Positions 12,976 to 35,904 of a DNA stretch of 64,000 nt are shown piece after piece. Each line of letters starts with the position of its first letter. The first letter of the stretch is position 1. Source of the stretch: Stictocephala bisonia (lineage: Eukaryota; Arthropoda; Insecta; Hemiptera; Membracidae); NCBI GenBank assembly GCA_035578905.1, contig JAQJVL010000153.1, positions 1,139,501-1,203,500 of the forward strand, given 5' to 3'. Below the pieces are notes generated by a model. That model was given only the letters and a program-made list of their open reading frames with translations, did not search any database and had not been told where the DNA came from. A program made the position numbers and the translations under genes.

Positions 12976-13190
12976 GGAGCGGCCGTAGAGTGGCCAAGGG
13001 GAACGCGCTGGCTTGCCACGCAGTGGTCCGGGTTCGATTCCCGATGTGACCACTAATAGATTTTGCCCTGCCGCTCCCGTGGTTCGTAAGTCACGTAAAG
13101 CCGTTGGTCCCCAGGTTAAGTGTTAGAGAGGGCTTCTTAGCCCTAACTTCGCCTGGTTAAATAAGACGATCTTTATCTTTTTATCTTTAT
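12976..13190 (+). mobile_element. tRNA-derived SINE, family 1
   Basis: The head contains an A-box-like GTGGCCAAGGGG and a perfect B box GGTTCGATTCC at 13031-13041, the internal RNA polymerase III promoter of tRNA genes. The body continues into a non-tRNA region and ends in an (ATCTTT)-like tail. The segment is absent from the matching intron sequence of gene 2 near 54490, so it inserted after the gene duplication. It does not fold as a full tRNA and is not called a tRNA gene. Confidence 0.8.
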
Positions 13191-13384
13191 GTACTGGCCT
13201 AGAAACTAGATTGTTAGTTATTAACATCAGTCATGCGATCATCATTGGAACCCCTTAGTTGTAGTTTCTCAATTTGCAATTTCAATTCATTGAAAAAAAA
13301 TCAAGCAAAATTAAATCATTAAAAAGCTGTATTTCTATGTATCCAGATTCTCCAAAGACTATTTATTTCCCTTCCTGACTAGAT

Positions 13385-14085
13385 ATAGGAGGGAAGGGGC
13401 TGGAGATTGTAACCTCGGCCAACTTCTTGGGAATGAGATTGGACGAACTCTCTCCTGGGAGGAACGTAATAGCAGTCTGGAAAGCAAATTAGCTAGCTAA
13501 ATATCTCTTCATGTTGAGGACAGTGGGTAAATTTACAAATAACCAACTCAATAGAATTATTTACTTTAGCCTAATAGAATCGCACATAACCTACTCCATT
13601 GTTCTGTGGGGCATGGGAAAGTGTCACAAGCAAGTCATTAAAGCAGTCTCGTCTGCCGACCCTGAGCATACCCACAGTTCCGCCCCTCTTCACATTAGAG
13701 ATCATCATGAACCATACATTTAACAATCATATTTACAACAGACATAAAAACCCTGTTGCACAATTCCATAGAGTAGCCGCATTTGAAAACCCCGGATTGT
13801 ATAGGATTAAAAATTATACAGTCAAATATTCCACAGGAAAATTAAGACATAACAAATATTCCAAATTCAAAAAGCATCTTAAACAGTTTCTACTCAATTA
13901 CTGCTTTTATAGTCTACAAGATATCTTGGAAACATGTACCCCTACCCCAGTGCCTATCAGAGCACTAGCCTACCCATCCTAACCTTTGATCCCCTCCCAT
14001 AGGGCACATTAACGTGACCGTCACCTGCAGCGGCACACCGATCAAGAGGAAATAAATAAATTTGAATTGAAAAATATTCGTTTCA
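13385..14085 (+). pseudogene. LINE ORF2 C-terminal fragment (CR1-like)
   Basis: A broken ORF2 tail: an NFLGMRLDEL-like block, RIIYFSLIESHITYSIVLWG, then HNKYSKFKKHLKQFLLNYCF. At least one frame change (around 13700) and an early stop near 13498 interrupt it. The 3' end carries AAATAAATAAATTTGAATTG, a short-repeat tail. The element is 5' truncated and dead. It is a different copy from the fragment at 11750-12540. Confidence 0.75.
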
Positions 14086-15375
14086 TTTTACGTGCAGTTA
14101 GAAAAAATACCTTTATTTAAAAAAATATTACTTTTACAATAACTAATAGGATGTTGGAAATCATAGTGGCTCATACTCTGTTTTATTCGTACTTAGTATA
14201 ATTTTTGTCCAGCCCACATCTTTGAAACCTAATTGTTATTTAATTAAATGAAATGAAAATCCGTTTATTTCAGTAAAAATAATTACTAATACAATAAAGA
14301 ATACATATGAAAAAAAATAACTTGAAATATTCCCCACATGGGCCACAGCCTGTGGGTGGGGAATGAGCTCTATATCAGCTAATAAATTTGTAATTAAATT
14401 ATAATGATTTGAGAAGGATATTCAGTTTATAAGAATCTATTTAAAAAACAATAATAATATTTATATAATAAAAAACATTGTTAAGTGTCAACATTAAACA
14501 TATGTTTATAAGTTAGAGGAATCTCGTGTTTGATTTAAAAAAAATCTATCTCATAGAGATTTGGATACGCAAACATACCCTACTCACACTTCCTACACAC
14601 TCGCATTCACTCCTATATACACACACACATCCAAGCTCTACATACGCACGTACACTCTACTCAGTCACGACAAGAGGAAAAAAATAAAAAAGGTACATAC
14701 ATTAATCAGCAGCCCCGCAACAGGGCGATATATTATCTGTACTGTGAATAAAAAAATGAATTAACATGATTCCCAGTTCTTCCCAGTTCTAACAACCAAT
14801 GATTAATACATTTTTTATACATATTATAACTTCAAGGGTGTGGATTTTTTATATGCGGAGGTAGTTTGGAATAAACAGTGTTGACAATGTAATCTGATGA
14901 GATTGACGTAATAGTTTTGAACAATCTAGGTGGGTGGAAACATTCTCTAAAACTATAAAGTCTATACAAACGATATGATAAAAATTCAACGTTTAAACAT
15001 ATTATGTTGTACAGATTTTTATGAAAATACTGAATAGATTTGCAGACAACTCGCTGTACAAGAGAACACCCAATTTTTCACCAGTGGTGAACAACTACTA
15101 AACAGGATGTGACCCATGATGATACTTTGAAACCAAATTCAATGCTGTATTATAATAAAAATTATTCTAATATTACCAACAAAGGACAATACCTGCATGG
15201 TTTTCTACATCGTCAAATTTTTAAAACTTTAAAAAGAGCAAAAGTTATGCAATTTGTGTTTGTCAATGAAACCAATATAATTATTGGTCAACAATAAAAT
15301 CAATGAAAGATTTTGAGTTCATTTTCCTCCTGTGAAATAAAGCTTCCTTAAAATATTACTGTCTTTATATATTTA
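14086..15375. other. AT-rich intronic DNA, partly matching gene 2 intron
   Basis: No gene. The part from about 14980 to 15375 aligns in pieces with 54750-54837 and 58030-58220 in the first intron of P450 gene 2, for example TTTTCCTCCTGTGAAATAAA against TTTTCATCCTGTGAAATAAA. This marks it as original host intron rather than transposon. Confidence 0.5.
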
Positions 15376-15499
15376 ACTAGCTGTTTTGCCCGTTCTTCTT
15401 ATGGGTTGAACTAAGGTTTCATAAATAAAAACAAATTATAATAATGAACAATTTATTTTAAAATTTTAGAATTAAACCTAGGTTAAAACTGTGAAGCCC

Positions 15500-15660
15500 C
15501 TTTGGACTTGACAATAATTTAAAACGCTTTACTTCCGTAACACTTCCTTATAAACAACATTTGCTATGAGACCCACTGGCTGAAGTATGGTCAGACTGTC
15601 TGAAAAGCTCACTCTGGAGCAGGTCACGTAGAATTGGACATGGGAGATGCAGTCTTCTTT
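15500..15660 (-). pseudogene. Helitron helicase C-terminal remnant
   Basis: The minus-strand translation reads SHVQFYVTCSRV followed after a gap by VVYKEVLRK and a stop. This corresponds to the conserved C-terminal motif of Helitron helicases (SHGQLYVACSRV ... NVVYKEVL). The core helicase and Rep domains are missing. It sits about 125 bp from the element's 3' end, as expected for a Helitron C-terminus. Confidence 0.6.
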
Positions 15661-15732
15661 TAGGTTTATTCCAACTTGCTTCAAAGACTGTCCGACAACA
15701 ATAAGACTATGGAGAGGTTCAGGTCGTACTTT

Positions 15733-15915
15733 TTATAAGCAATTTAGATCAACCTCTCCACTGCTGCAACACATTCCTTTGGATTTTCCTTTCCATTTAA
15801 GTGCCTTACAGTAATTACAGACTACATTCATTTGTCCAATATTAGTACACTCATCTGATTCATAGCATATAGTCAGATCATATTGGAATCCAGAATTTTC
15901 TTTTGATACCAACAC
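15733..15915 (-). pseudogene. Helitron N-terminal zinc-motif remnant
   Basis: The minus-strand frame includes GQMNVVCNYCKALKWKGKSK and then MCCSSGEVDL. This resembles the Cys-rich N-terminal segment of Helitron proteins (C-x2-C-A-x-K ... CC-x2-G). It lies immediately before the C-terminal remnant at 15500-15660, so a large internal deletion removed the Rep nuclease and most of the helicase. Confidence 0.5.
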
Positions 15916-15968
15916 TTTTCTTTTACGTTGAAAGCGTTTTTGGTGGGTTTATCATTCTTTGATACAGA

Positions 15969-16133
15969 AGCTCTGTGCACTTTGGGATTTTCCTGTGTGT
16001 ATTTTGCAACGCAGCTCTGTGCACTTCGGGATTTTCCTGCATGTATTTTGCAACAGCAGCTCTAATCACTTCGGAATTTCCTGCGTGTATTGTGCAACAG
16101 TAGCTTTGTTTACTTTGGAGTTTTCCTGCGTGA
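15969..16133. repeat. 44-45-bp degenerate tandem repeat, about 3.7 copies
   Basis: AGCTCTGTGCACTT, GGATTTTCCTG and TGTATTTTGCAAC recur at 15969, 16013, 16058 and 16102. It lies within the Helitron-bounded block. Confidence 0.8.
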
Positions 16134-17504
16134 TTTCATTTCCGGGTGCGATTTTTTGAATTGCGCTGAAGCAATGACTACAGATCTGTAATCACGGCTG
16201 AAACCTCGCACAGATATTTTAAACGTTGCGAATCACTAAATCTTCCTCGGAGCTTAGCTCTTTTTTTTGCTTCTTTTTCTCTTGAATAACACAATTCCTT
16301 CTCATAATAATACTTAGGCTATTATCTTCAGGTTGAGTTTTTGTTTTGATTTTGCATTGCTTGAGGGTCTCCTTGCGCTTCTGAAACACATTCAGCCTTA
16401 ATGGTAATAATTTTGGAAATATCAATGTTTCGTTAAGATGTCATCCACTTAGACTGTTTTAATTTTGGCTCAAGTTTATTTTCAGGAACATGACTACCAA
16501 AACTGGAAGTTTTATTTACAATGAGCTGTGAAATTGTCCTTCGATTGCCCTTTGCTTTTGTCACACCTTTAGTTAGGCCTTTGTTCTCAGAGGTTATTAT
16601 TATTTTATCGACCTCCATTGGTTGTAAAGATAAGCGTTTTTTCGAATGTACTAATAAACTTGCATTTATTTAAAGTGAGTATTTGGTGTTAGTTACCGGT
16701 TCATAAGAATCAAAATTCCCACCTTCAGTGAACTTAAGATTGTAAACTGGGGCCCTTCTTGACCAAATTTATATAGTCATTTGCCAGTCAAGGTATACTT
16801 TAAATACACAACTAAGCATTTCTGATGCGGCGATCAGTTCACAGAATGAACCATACGTAGAGGGTTTCATCATCTCACGACGATAGTGATCAGATGTAAA
16901 GTTGTCACTGTGGGTCCACACTTTAAGTCTTTCCCAGTTAGCTAAAACGTAATCAACCACTCTTCTTCTCACCTAAAAACTACTATCACTCGAATTACGT
17001 CCATGGACAAAATAATCAATTGCGTGAAACAGGCATGAACCGTTCGGAGGCATGGGAACTACACGAAGGGCAGTTCCTGACTGTCCATGATCACTCAATA
17101 CTATATCCATTTCAAAATAACTTATATAAAATTAAATAAATTGATAAACAAATAACTGATACAAAACTAAATCGATAAACATAGATAAATATAAACAGAC
17201 AAAGAAAACACAACTTAAAATAAATATAAACATGTAGTGAATATTGAATGGTCACTTCTAATATTTTGTTGAATAACTAAAAACATAAATAAACCACTGA
17301 AAACAGCTGTTACAGTAGTTTCTTCTTTAAATAAATCAGATGATTTCATAAGACTAACTACTTTTAATGTAAATATAATTTTTTTGTTAACTATTTAATT
17401 TTTGTATTTAATTCTTTCAATTAATTTTTTTCCATTCCACCATGGTAACTTCCACCATGGTGGGACGGAGCCCTATGGAGATACCGGCTTGAAAACTGCT
17501 TAGT
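16134..17504. other. Helitron-internal DNA without recognised genes
   Basis: Minus-strand open frames at 16219-16425, 16433-16618 and 16769-16972 encode lysine-rich or unremarkable peptides without recognisable motifs. They could be further Helitron protein debris but cannot be assigned. Confidence 0.3.
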
Positions 17505-17619
17505 TGTCCTATTTAAGACTAAAGAAACAACGTACAAAATGTCTGCTCTCTACCTACATGGGAAGTTAGAGAATTAGTGATGAGTGAGTCATCCAGGGCT
17601 TTGCCTTTTATAGAGGGGA
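17505..17619 (-). mobile_element. Second Helitron-like 5' subterminal segment
   Basis: On the minus strand TCCCCTCTATAAAAGGCAAA starts at 17619 and continues through the GACTCACTCATCAC block and CTTCCCATGTAGGTAGAG. Over about 110 bp it closely matches the end at 22834-22951. The expected host A before TC is absent here, so the terminus may be mutated. Confidence 0.5.
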
Positions 17620-17794
17620 CACCCCTGCACACTTCAAATGCCAACCCCGATTCTCGCTGCGCTAAATACACCTCGGCATGTGACTTTTGACAACAAATAA
17701 TAGTCAATTAACTGTATAAAGTAAAATCACAATATTCAATGTATTTATAGTATCTCACTTACACTACTTGTGTTGCTACTTATATTTATTAGTA

Positions 17795-20000
17795 TATCAA
17801 TCAATCAATCTTTATTTGTCGTAAGGCTTTACAAGCATTGACATAGTCACAATTTTTACAGATAGTCTAAACAAGATCAGCTATACTACAAATGAAAACA
17901 ATAATACAAAAAACAAGTATTTTTTAATTGAATAGACTCTAAGTAATGAAAATGTAAAAATAAAAAAAATGTCACAAACTAAGAAAACAACTACAGTAGA
18001 ATATTGTCAAATTGATAAAATTCATTTAGAGAATAAAAGGGGTTTTCACCATACAGTTATATAATTTGCTACAAAATATATGTTTAGGATATGTCTCAAT
18101 AGATTTCTAACTTTTTATAAACTTTTAAAGAAACTATTAAATGGCTATTAAGTGTTTTTGAGAGCCTGTGAAAATATATTGCAATATTATTTCTATTTCT
18201 AGTATTATACGAATGAGTGTTCGACACAAAATTTAAATCACCAGGATTTTGTAAAATGTAGCTTAATAAATCAAAGATGTATAAATTAATTACAGTCTGA
18301 ATTGTCATTTCAATGAAAATTGGTTTGCAGTGCACTAAAGGATGTGATTTAGTTATAGCCCTTAAGGCCTTTTTTTGCAGTATGAGAATTTAATTTATTC
18401 TGCTACAGTTCCCGTAGAATATTAGCCCATATCTCTACACTGCCTGTACAAATGTAAAGTATGCTGTTCTAACATACTCCTTATTTATACAATTCATTAA
18501 TGGGCTTAAAAGAAAAATTACTGTGGACATTTTTGATGATTCAATATGAGCATTCCATGAAAGATTATTATCAATGAAAATGCCTAGAAATTTAACACTT
18601 GTAAAGTAATTTTTATACTAACAATTATCTTTATCGTAAGATCTTAAGGTGAATATTCTGTGTTTTTTCTGGGTTAAGGAGGAACCATTTCTGATGAACC
18701 AAAGTGAAGAGCCATGAAATGTATTTTTAATAAGAATTTCAGTGCTATGATTTAAAAAGTGGTAACATCAGCAAATAAAAATGTTGATGACTGAATTGAA
18801 TTTGGAAGATCGTTTATTATAATAAGAAAAAAGAGTGGACCAAGGACGGACTTCTGAGGTACACTCCATTTAACAGTCACCTCCTCAGACCATTCTCCAC
18901 TGATAAAAACCCGCTGTTTACATTTAAAAAGGTAGAATTTAAAAAAATTCCATAACATTTTTTGCTTCATGAATACATTTTTTATACTGGTTTTTAAGTT
19001 CATGGTATTTATACTTCAATTAAAAAGTTTCATTAGCACCAGTTGATTTAATCAAAGAGTTTAAAATTAATAATTTGTTTTCCATAGAAGCTAAATCTGT
19101 AGAGTACCAACTACCATTGTTTGTTTTATTTTTGTATTTTTTATCTCTACTTTTAGTCAAGGCTAAAAATTGGGATTATTACTTAGTATACTGAAGACAG
19201 ACTCAAAAGCTTGCTTGGCATTTTTACTTGTAAGCAATACTCCCCACTGATAACAACTTAATCTCTCTGAAATAGGTTTAAAAGAAATGTTTGGCAAAAA
19301 AATTATTTAATGAATTTTTAATGGGTTTGTTAGATGCAATTTTGCTGTCTAGATCTAGTTTTAGTTAGTTGAAAGGGTAAAGAGATGAAGAGACCATCAT
19401 GATCTGATAAAGGAAATTCAAAAACTTTATAAGATATTCCTTCCCTTTTTCCACAGTTGATAAAAACATTGTCCAAACAGTTTTTTTCCTTATGTGTTGG
19501 AAATTCAAAATAAAACAATTAAACTGTCTTAAAATATTTTGTAATTGTTTTGCTGTTCCTTTCTCTGTTGTAACATCAAATTTTGAATTTACATCACCTC
19601 CTAATATAATACTATAGCTAGTCCATTGATTTAAATAAATGTAGAAATAAGTGTTCAAGACACTCAAGAAAAATATTAGAATCTCCTGCAGTAGAGTGAT
19701 ATACTGAAACAGCTATTAATTTTAAAGAATCGATAAAGGTGGCTACAACCTCAAAATGAAATTCACACCAGAATTGGTTAACTTCACAGATTCTTACCTG
19801 TAAGCTGTTGTGAATAAAGAATGCAGACCCACCCCTAATATGGTCTGTTCGATCAGCAGCAATAATACAGTAAAAAGTTTGAGGACATGCCAATTGAATT
19901 TCACAAGTTTTAAGCCAGTGTTCAGTAACACAAATACATTTAAGATCAGTTATATTTAAAATAAAACTTTCTAAAAGAAAAGTTTTACTTATAATGACCT
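17795..20000 (-). pseudogene. Decayed LINE with endonuclease and RT remnants
   Basis: Minus-strand pieces appear in the right order. An apurinic-like endonuclease part is at 19330-19893, with RGGSAFFIHNSL, ILGGDVNSKFD and the catalytic-type LSDHDGLFISL. A reverse-transcriptase part is at 18752-19003, with SVLGPLFFLIIINDLP and FADVTTF, where the catalytic FADD is altered to FADV. The tail at 18096-18335 has HSYNTRNRNN. Frames change repeatedly. The 3' end is marked by (TGAT)n at about 17797-17812. It is non-functional. Confidence 0.75.
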
Positions 20001-20279
20001 GAATATTTTAAAATAGAAATTTTAAATTAGTAGCTGGCTGTACCCCAGTGGTAGCTGGTTCAACAACTGATATTAAGGGTTCAAAAATAGTAATCAACAT
20101 GCACATTAAAGACTAATGGTTGGTTACCAACTTCTGGTTGTTTCTTTATGATTTGTTTTGTCCTAAAAAAGAACTGTTTACTGGTGAGACTAATGCAAGA
20201 TTTAGATTACTATTAACCAAAATACTTTCACTACATACAACTGAAGATTCATTAAGGGTAAAATTTGTTGCAATTCCTA

Positions 20280-21251
20280 CTAAATAAAGAGTAGCTCACT
20301 GCCGCCATTCTGTTCTGGTGTGTAGGGCGCTGTCAGTCTCTGCGTAATTTCATTATCTGCTAGAATGGTCCTAACCTCTTTACAGTCGAATTCACCACCA
20401 TTGTCACTGAGTAGCTCTTTAATGTTGTGCCCAAGTGTTTTTGCGTGTGCTAAAAACTGTTTCAACACAACTCACACATCTGATTTCTATTTCATTACGG
20501 AGCCATAACGAAACTTTGTATAGCTGTCTTTGAAAATGACTAGAAATCGTTTCTTACTGAAAGATTCACAAAATGGGCCTACAATATCAGTGGAAATAAG
20601 TTTCCTAGGTTTTGTTGCTGTTACTCGAATGCCAAAAGGTAAGCAATGCGCTTTTCCAACATTACAGGGCTCACAAATATCTCTCATCAGCTTCACGGTA
20701 ATACCCAAATCTCTTTTGAGCATATCCCTAACGTGTCGCTTGTCTTGGTGTCCCCATCTCTCGTGGTATAGCTGCAGCGTCGAATTTTCTGCTTCTGCGA
20801 TGGTGACCCTCTCCACTTTTTCATAAATAAGTGGTTCTATAGCTGCCTTGTACAAAGTTCCACCTTTCTCTCGACTTCCACACAACACAATTTTTCTATC
20901 TACTTCCAGCCAGCACTTGGTTGTTGTTGAGTGAAACTTGCTGTTTTCATTTTTGTCTTGAGCTGCTAAAACAGAAAAAAGGTTCTTCGAGATCTTCGGA
21001 ACATACCACACATCGGTTAGGGTCATCCGCAGAGTGTTTCCTTCAGTGAAAGAACGAATTTCAATGGTTCCCTTTCCAATGGTATTGAGTGTTTCTTTTC
21101 CAGCAGCTTTGATTACACAGGGATTTTGAAATTTTTGAAATGTCACAAACTGATCTGGAGAATTCGTCACATGCTTCGTAGCTCCATTGTCGAACCACCA
21201 TCCTGATGAACTCGTCTCCACTTGAATAATATTTTCACTTATGGAATACAA
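20280..21251 (-). pseudogene. Copia-type pol: protease to integrase, truncated
   Basis: Frame 20487-21251 carries SGWWFDNGATKHVTNSPDQF, the retropepsin-type active-site region in which copia elements have D-S/N-G-A, then LYHERWGHQDKRHVRDML and the integrase zinc region ending CEPCNVGKAH. A stop at about 20487 separates it from 20280-20468, which holds LSDNGGEF (second catalytic Asp) and APYTPEQNG (near the catalytic Glu). The ORF ends abruptly in LTR sequence. Confidence 0.8.
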
Positions 21252-21333
21252 GTGGCTGTATTGGTATCCAGGACGTTGCTTTGAGGGACGTTCTTCGGAG
21301 GTCGTCCGTTAGCAATCCACTTTTTGCATGTTT

Positions 21334-22066
21334 TTATCCAATGCCCCTTCTTTTTGCAATAATTACAAGTGTGGACCTCTGTGGCTTTTGGCTTAGTTTT
21401 TGCTTTCCAATTTTTGCAAATAATGCTTCTTCTGTTACCTTTCTGAAATTTCTTTCATACATACACAATTGTGTAACCAGTTCATCAAACGTTCTCTCTT
21501 CGTTTTTTGACAATAACATCCAACAGGACCTGAAATTCTCAAAATCTTTCGGTAAAGTTTTACAAACAAGGAGTAAATCCGGTAGTGCATTTTCATTAGT
21601 GGATTTCAAACCATTGTTGAGTTCAATCCACAATTTCTTAATTTACCAACATGGGTTGAAACATCCTTTCTATTATTCCAACTAAATACAAAGAATTCTG
21701 TGCAAATTTTGAATAACTGATCTTTGGACGATGCCTCAAAATTCGACTTTAACGCTTCCCACGCTTCATACGCTGTTTCTTTATCCATAATCTTTTGATA
21801 AACTGTGTCAGTAACTGAACTTGATATCATAGATTTTGCGTAACTATTAGCCTTGCGAAAAAAATGATTTGCCTTTTGGTGTTACGTCTTGACTTTTTCT
21901 ACTTCTACTTCACCAGCTGCTTAGGGCTCTGGTTTCACGATCTTCCCGTCGATAACATCCAAAGCACCTTCGTGATAATCTAGCAAGTCACTGTATTTTC
22001 TTTTCCATATTGGCCAATCTGTTTCACCAGCCAAAGATTTGATGTATTTCGCCAGATCCATTTACT
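21334..22066 (-). pseudogene. Copia-type gag, frameshifted
   Basis: The N-terminal region, preceded by the putative primer-binding site, begins at an ATG near 22062 (MDLAKYIKSLAGETDWPIW). Next comes ETAYEAWEALKSNFEASSKD, a UBN2-type gag block, then DELVTQLCMYERNF. The parts lie in different frames, and the zinc knuckle is only partly recognisable near 21340. Confidence 0.65.
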
Positions 22067-22449
22067 AAACAAATGCTGAACGACGATACACCACAACAAA
22101 ACAATTTTCGACACGATTTCGGACTTTCTCGTTCGATATCTTTATTCAGTCTATTTGCGTGAACTGGAACCCATAACCTGTTGCAATTCCTACTAAATAA
22201 AGAGTAGTTCGATACATTTAAACAAACTGTATTTTTGTTAATGGCGAAAATAAAACTTACTTAAAGAACAACAACTTTATAAAAAAAAGCTGGCTTAGTA
22301 TAATTAATAATAATAAACCTATACTGAATAGTTTAACGCCATCTGAGCTATCAGAAAGAAAAAAACTATCAATTAAAAAATACATCAATAGTATAATGTC
22401 AAACATTCAAAATAAAAATGTTTATTTATTTACAATCTGCTGTTTTTTA

Positions 22450-22585
22450 AATACAGCGGTACATGTATGGGTGGGCGGGTGGGTCAATACCACGTTACGT
22501 GTAGTGTGGGCGGGTGGATCAATACCACGGTAGTGTATGGGTGGGCGGGTGGATCAATACCACGGTACGTGGATGGGTGGTTTTA
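22450..22585. repeat. 35-bp GGGTGG-type minisatellite, about 3.5 copies
   Basis: TCAATACCAC recurs at 35-bp intervals (22484, 22519, 22554), each preceded by GGGCGGGTGG. Related sequence is found at 27018-27085, 38770-39050 (opposite orientation) and 39890-39985. Confidence 0.85.
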
Positions 22586-23222
22586 GATATAGGCTAAGTT
22601 AGTAAGTACACCTGAAGACGACAGGAGCCTGTTATATCTGTCAAAACTTTGTGTTTGTTTCCTAAACCCACCCGCCACCCGCGAAATCACTTGAAGCATT
22701 GGAAATCTGCAATGAAATAGATATTGTTTTATAGATATTAATTTACTAAAATCAACCCAATATTGTCCTTATGGAACAATCTTTTAGGAGCGGTTTTCCT
22801 CTTAGGAGTACTCTATCAAGATTAAAATACTTTAGTTGTCCTATTTAAAACCTAAAGAAACAGTGTACAAAATTTCAACTCTACCTACATGGGAAGTTGG
22901 AGAATCAGTGATGAGTGAGTCAGTGAGGGCTTTGCCTTTTATATATATGGATACAGTTTTTTTTTAATAGATGAAAATTATATAAAGGGGAAATAATATA
23001 AACATTATGTAGATTTTTGTGTATATTGGTTTTAAAGAATGGAAAACAATGCTGCTTTCAGTACCTCCCAGACAATGTAAATTTAAGGTCGGGAATTAAA
23101 TTAATTATGGGACCAGGGAAGAAGAAAATTATTTTATCTGTTCTCATATCATCAGATAATATACTAAGTACCAACAAATAAGTATAAATTCTAAATATAA
23201 TTTTATTTGTTCATTTTGCAGG

Positions 23223-34416
<11,194 letters not shown>

Positions 34417-35689
34417 CTTCAGTTCTGAACTTTGGTGTTAAAACTCTCCCTGTGATTTATTCTTCATCTGAAATTAGCTTACCGTACTAAAATTATTATA
34501 TTGTAAAACCTATCCTACTCCAGGTAATACTATGTTTATAAGAAAAGTTAAGTAGCATATTCCTGTCTAGATAAATAATATATACTTTTGCTGGCAGTAG
34601 GTTATACAAATATTTCAATATTGGTATATGAAATACTTCAATATTAAGTATATTGTTACTTTACTTGCGTATCTATACAAGAGTTTATATAATTAAAATT
34701 GTGGCAAGCCTTTAAAAGAAACAATACCAAGTCAAATATTACATAGTAAAAGTCTAGAAAGTCCATAATAATTGTCCTATATGAAAATAGCACTACTTGC
34801 CATTTTTTAACATACCACCTCTTCAATTTTAAACAACCTGCTCAGTTTATCTGTTTTTGAGTCTGCTACTTTAATTCAATATTTTTTGATTATTGAACTT
34901 ACTTCCCTTAATGAATTCAATAATATACTTACTGAATTAGTAGAAATATTAGTATTCTCCAACCTTCTCCTTTCTCCACTTCCGTTTAGCTCTATAGTCT
35001 CTTATAAAAATATAATATAATTATACCTTATAAAGTATTTATAATTTACTTGTACTGTATATATTATTATAGTTTGTTACAAATATTTAAATAGTAGCCT
35101 TTAGTTATATTGAGTGTAAATATTGTGCTGAAGTTGTGAGTACTCTACATTATATAGTAAAATTATACAACCTCTGTCTTAAGGAGAGTAAATATTCAAT
35201 AAATAAAACAATGTTTTACTCATTAACTACAACAGTGTTCTATTTATACTACTGGTGTATATTTGTTCATAAATATGAATTAATTATCTTAATAGATATT
35301 ATTTTTAATAGTAATTTTAATAAAGACACAAAAGTAGTAATAATAATAAATATATTTTATAACAATTATCTATGATAGTATTATTACAACACTATATTCT
35401 AGTTTTTAATAAATATTCGTTATAAGTGTTATGCTGAATACCACTTCTAGTCATACAAGTGATTTTGTTGTAAAGTAAATATATGAGATTATAATAACAA
35501 GAACAAGGTTAACTGGCAAAGTAAATATATGAGAAGAAAGAGGGTGGGATAATGAAAACTAGACTAAACTGAATAATAAGATATCTGAAAATATTTACTA
35601 CAGGTCTTCTAGTTTCTTTTTCTGTCCATCTTTTATGCATACTGTCATGCTGTTGGTCTTTTTCTTCATTTGAAGAACAAAATATAAAG
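34417..35689. other. 3' flank of P450 gene 1
   Basis: Very AT-rich. It contains candidate polyadenylation signals (AATAAA at about 35197) and no recognisable ORF. Confidence 0.4.
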
Positions 35690-35900
35690 TGATCTTTGTC
35701 ATATCATTTTACTAGCTAATCCCTCTATGAAAGAGTGCAGGGGGCACTTTGTAACTATGTGATCCATTTTTTGGATACACTCTCTGAAATTACATGTCTG
35801 ATCTAGTGTCAATCCCCATTTATATTTCCAGTAATTATATCTACCCCCGCCAGTTCGGAAGTGATTCAGGAGTGTCCATTCTCTAGGAGCGAAGTTCATC
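35690..35900 (-). pseudogene. LINE C-terminal zinc-motif fragment
   Basis: The minus-strand frame reads REWTLLNHFRTGGGRYNYWK, KWGL, then CNFRECIQKMDHIVTKCPL. This is the conserved C-terminal region (LNxxRTGxG ... C ... MDHIVxxCP) of many insect non-LTR retrotransposons. It abuts the 3' end of another LINE at about 35905, which probably inserted next to or into it. Confidence 0.7.
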
Positions 35901-35904
35901 CCAC

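Larger units (their letters stand above)
20266..22207 (-). mobile_element. Copia-like LTR retrotransposon, internally deleted
   Basis: Reading the minus strand, a 29-bp LTR terminus (22179-22207, ending GAATTGCAACA) is followed by the likely primer-binding region GGTTATGGGTTCCAGTTCAC. Gag fragments come next (from an ATG near 22062, through 21606-21830 and 21334-21633), then a protease motif FDNGATKHV, a GAG-pre-integrase motif LYHERWGHQ and the integrase core. The integrase breaks off after APYTPEQNG and runs almost directly into another copy of the same 29-bp LTR terminus (20266-20294). RT, RNase H and most of the 3' LTR are missing. Confidence 0.8.
15376..22951 (-). mobile_element. Helitron-bounded composite insertion
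   Basis: On the minus strand the right end begins A|TCCATATATATAAAAGGC (22951) and the left end finishes CAGCTAGT|T (15376), matching Helitron A|TC...CTRR|T termini. Outside these ends both flanks match contiguous intron sequence of gene 2 (about 58200-58487), so the block arrived as an insertion. Helitron protein remnants lie at 15500-15915. A LINE (17795-20000), a copia-like element (20266-22207 or beyond) and a 35-bp minisatellite lie inside. A second Helitron-like 5' end at 17505-17619 means two Helitrons may be involved. Confidence 0.55.

Noticed and set aside
12990..13060. tRNA gene
   Set aside because: A and B boxes are present, but the acceptor stem does not close and the sequence continues into a SINE body and tail.
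35136..35375. 79-residue ORF downstream of P450 gene 1
   Set aside because: Low-complexity Ile/Tyr/Asn-rich translation of AT-rich DNA.
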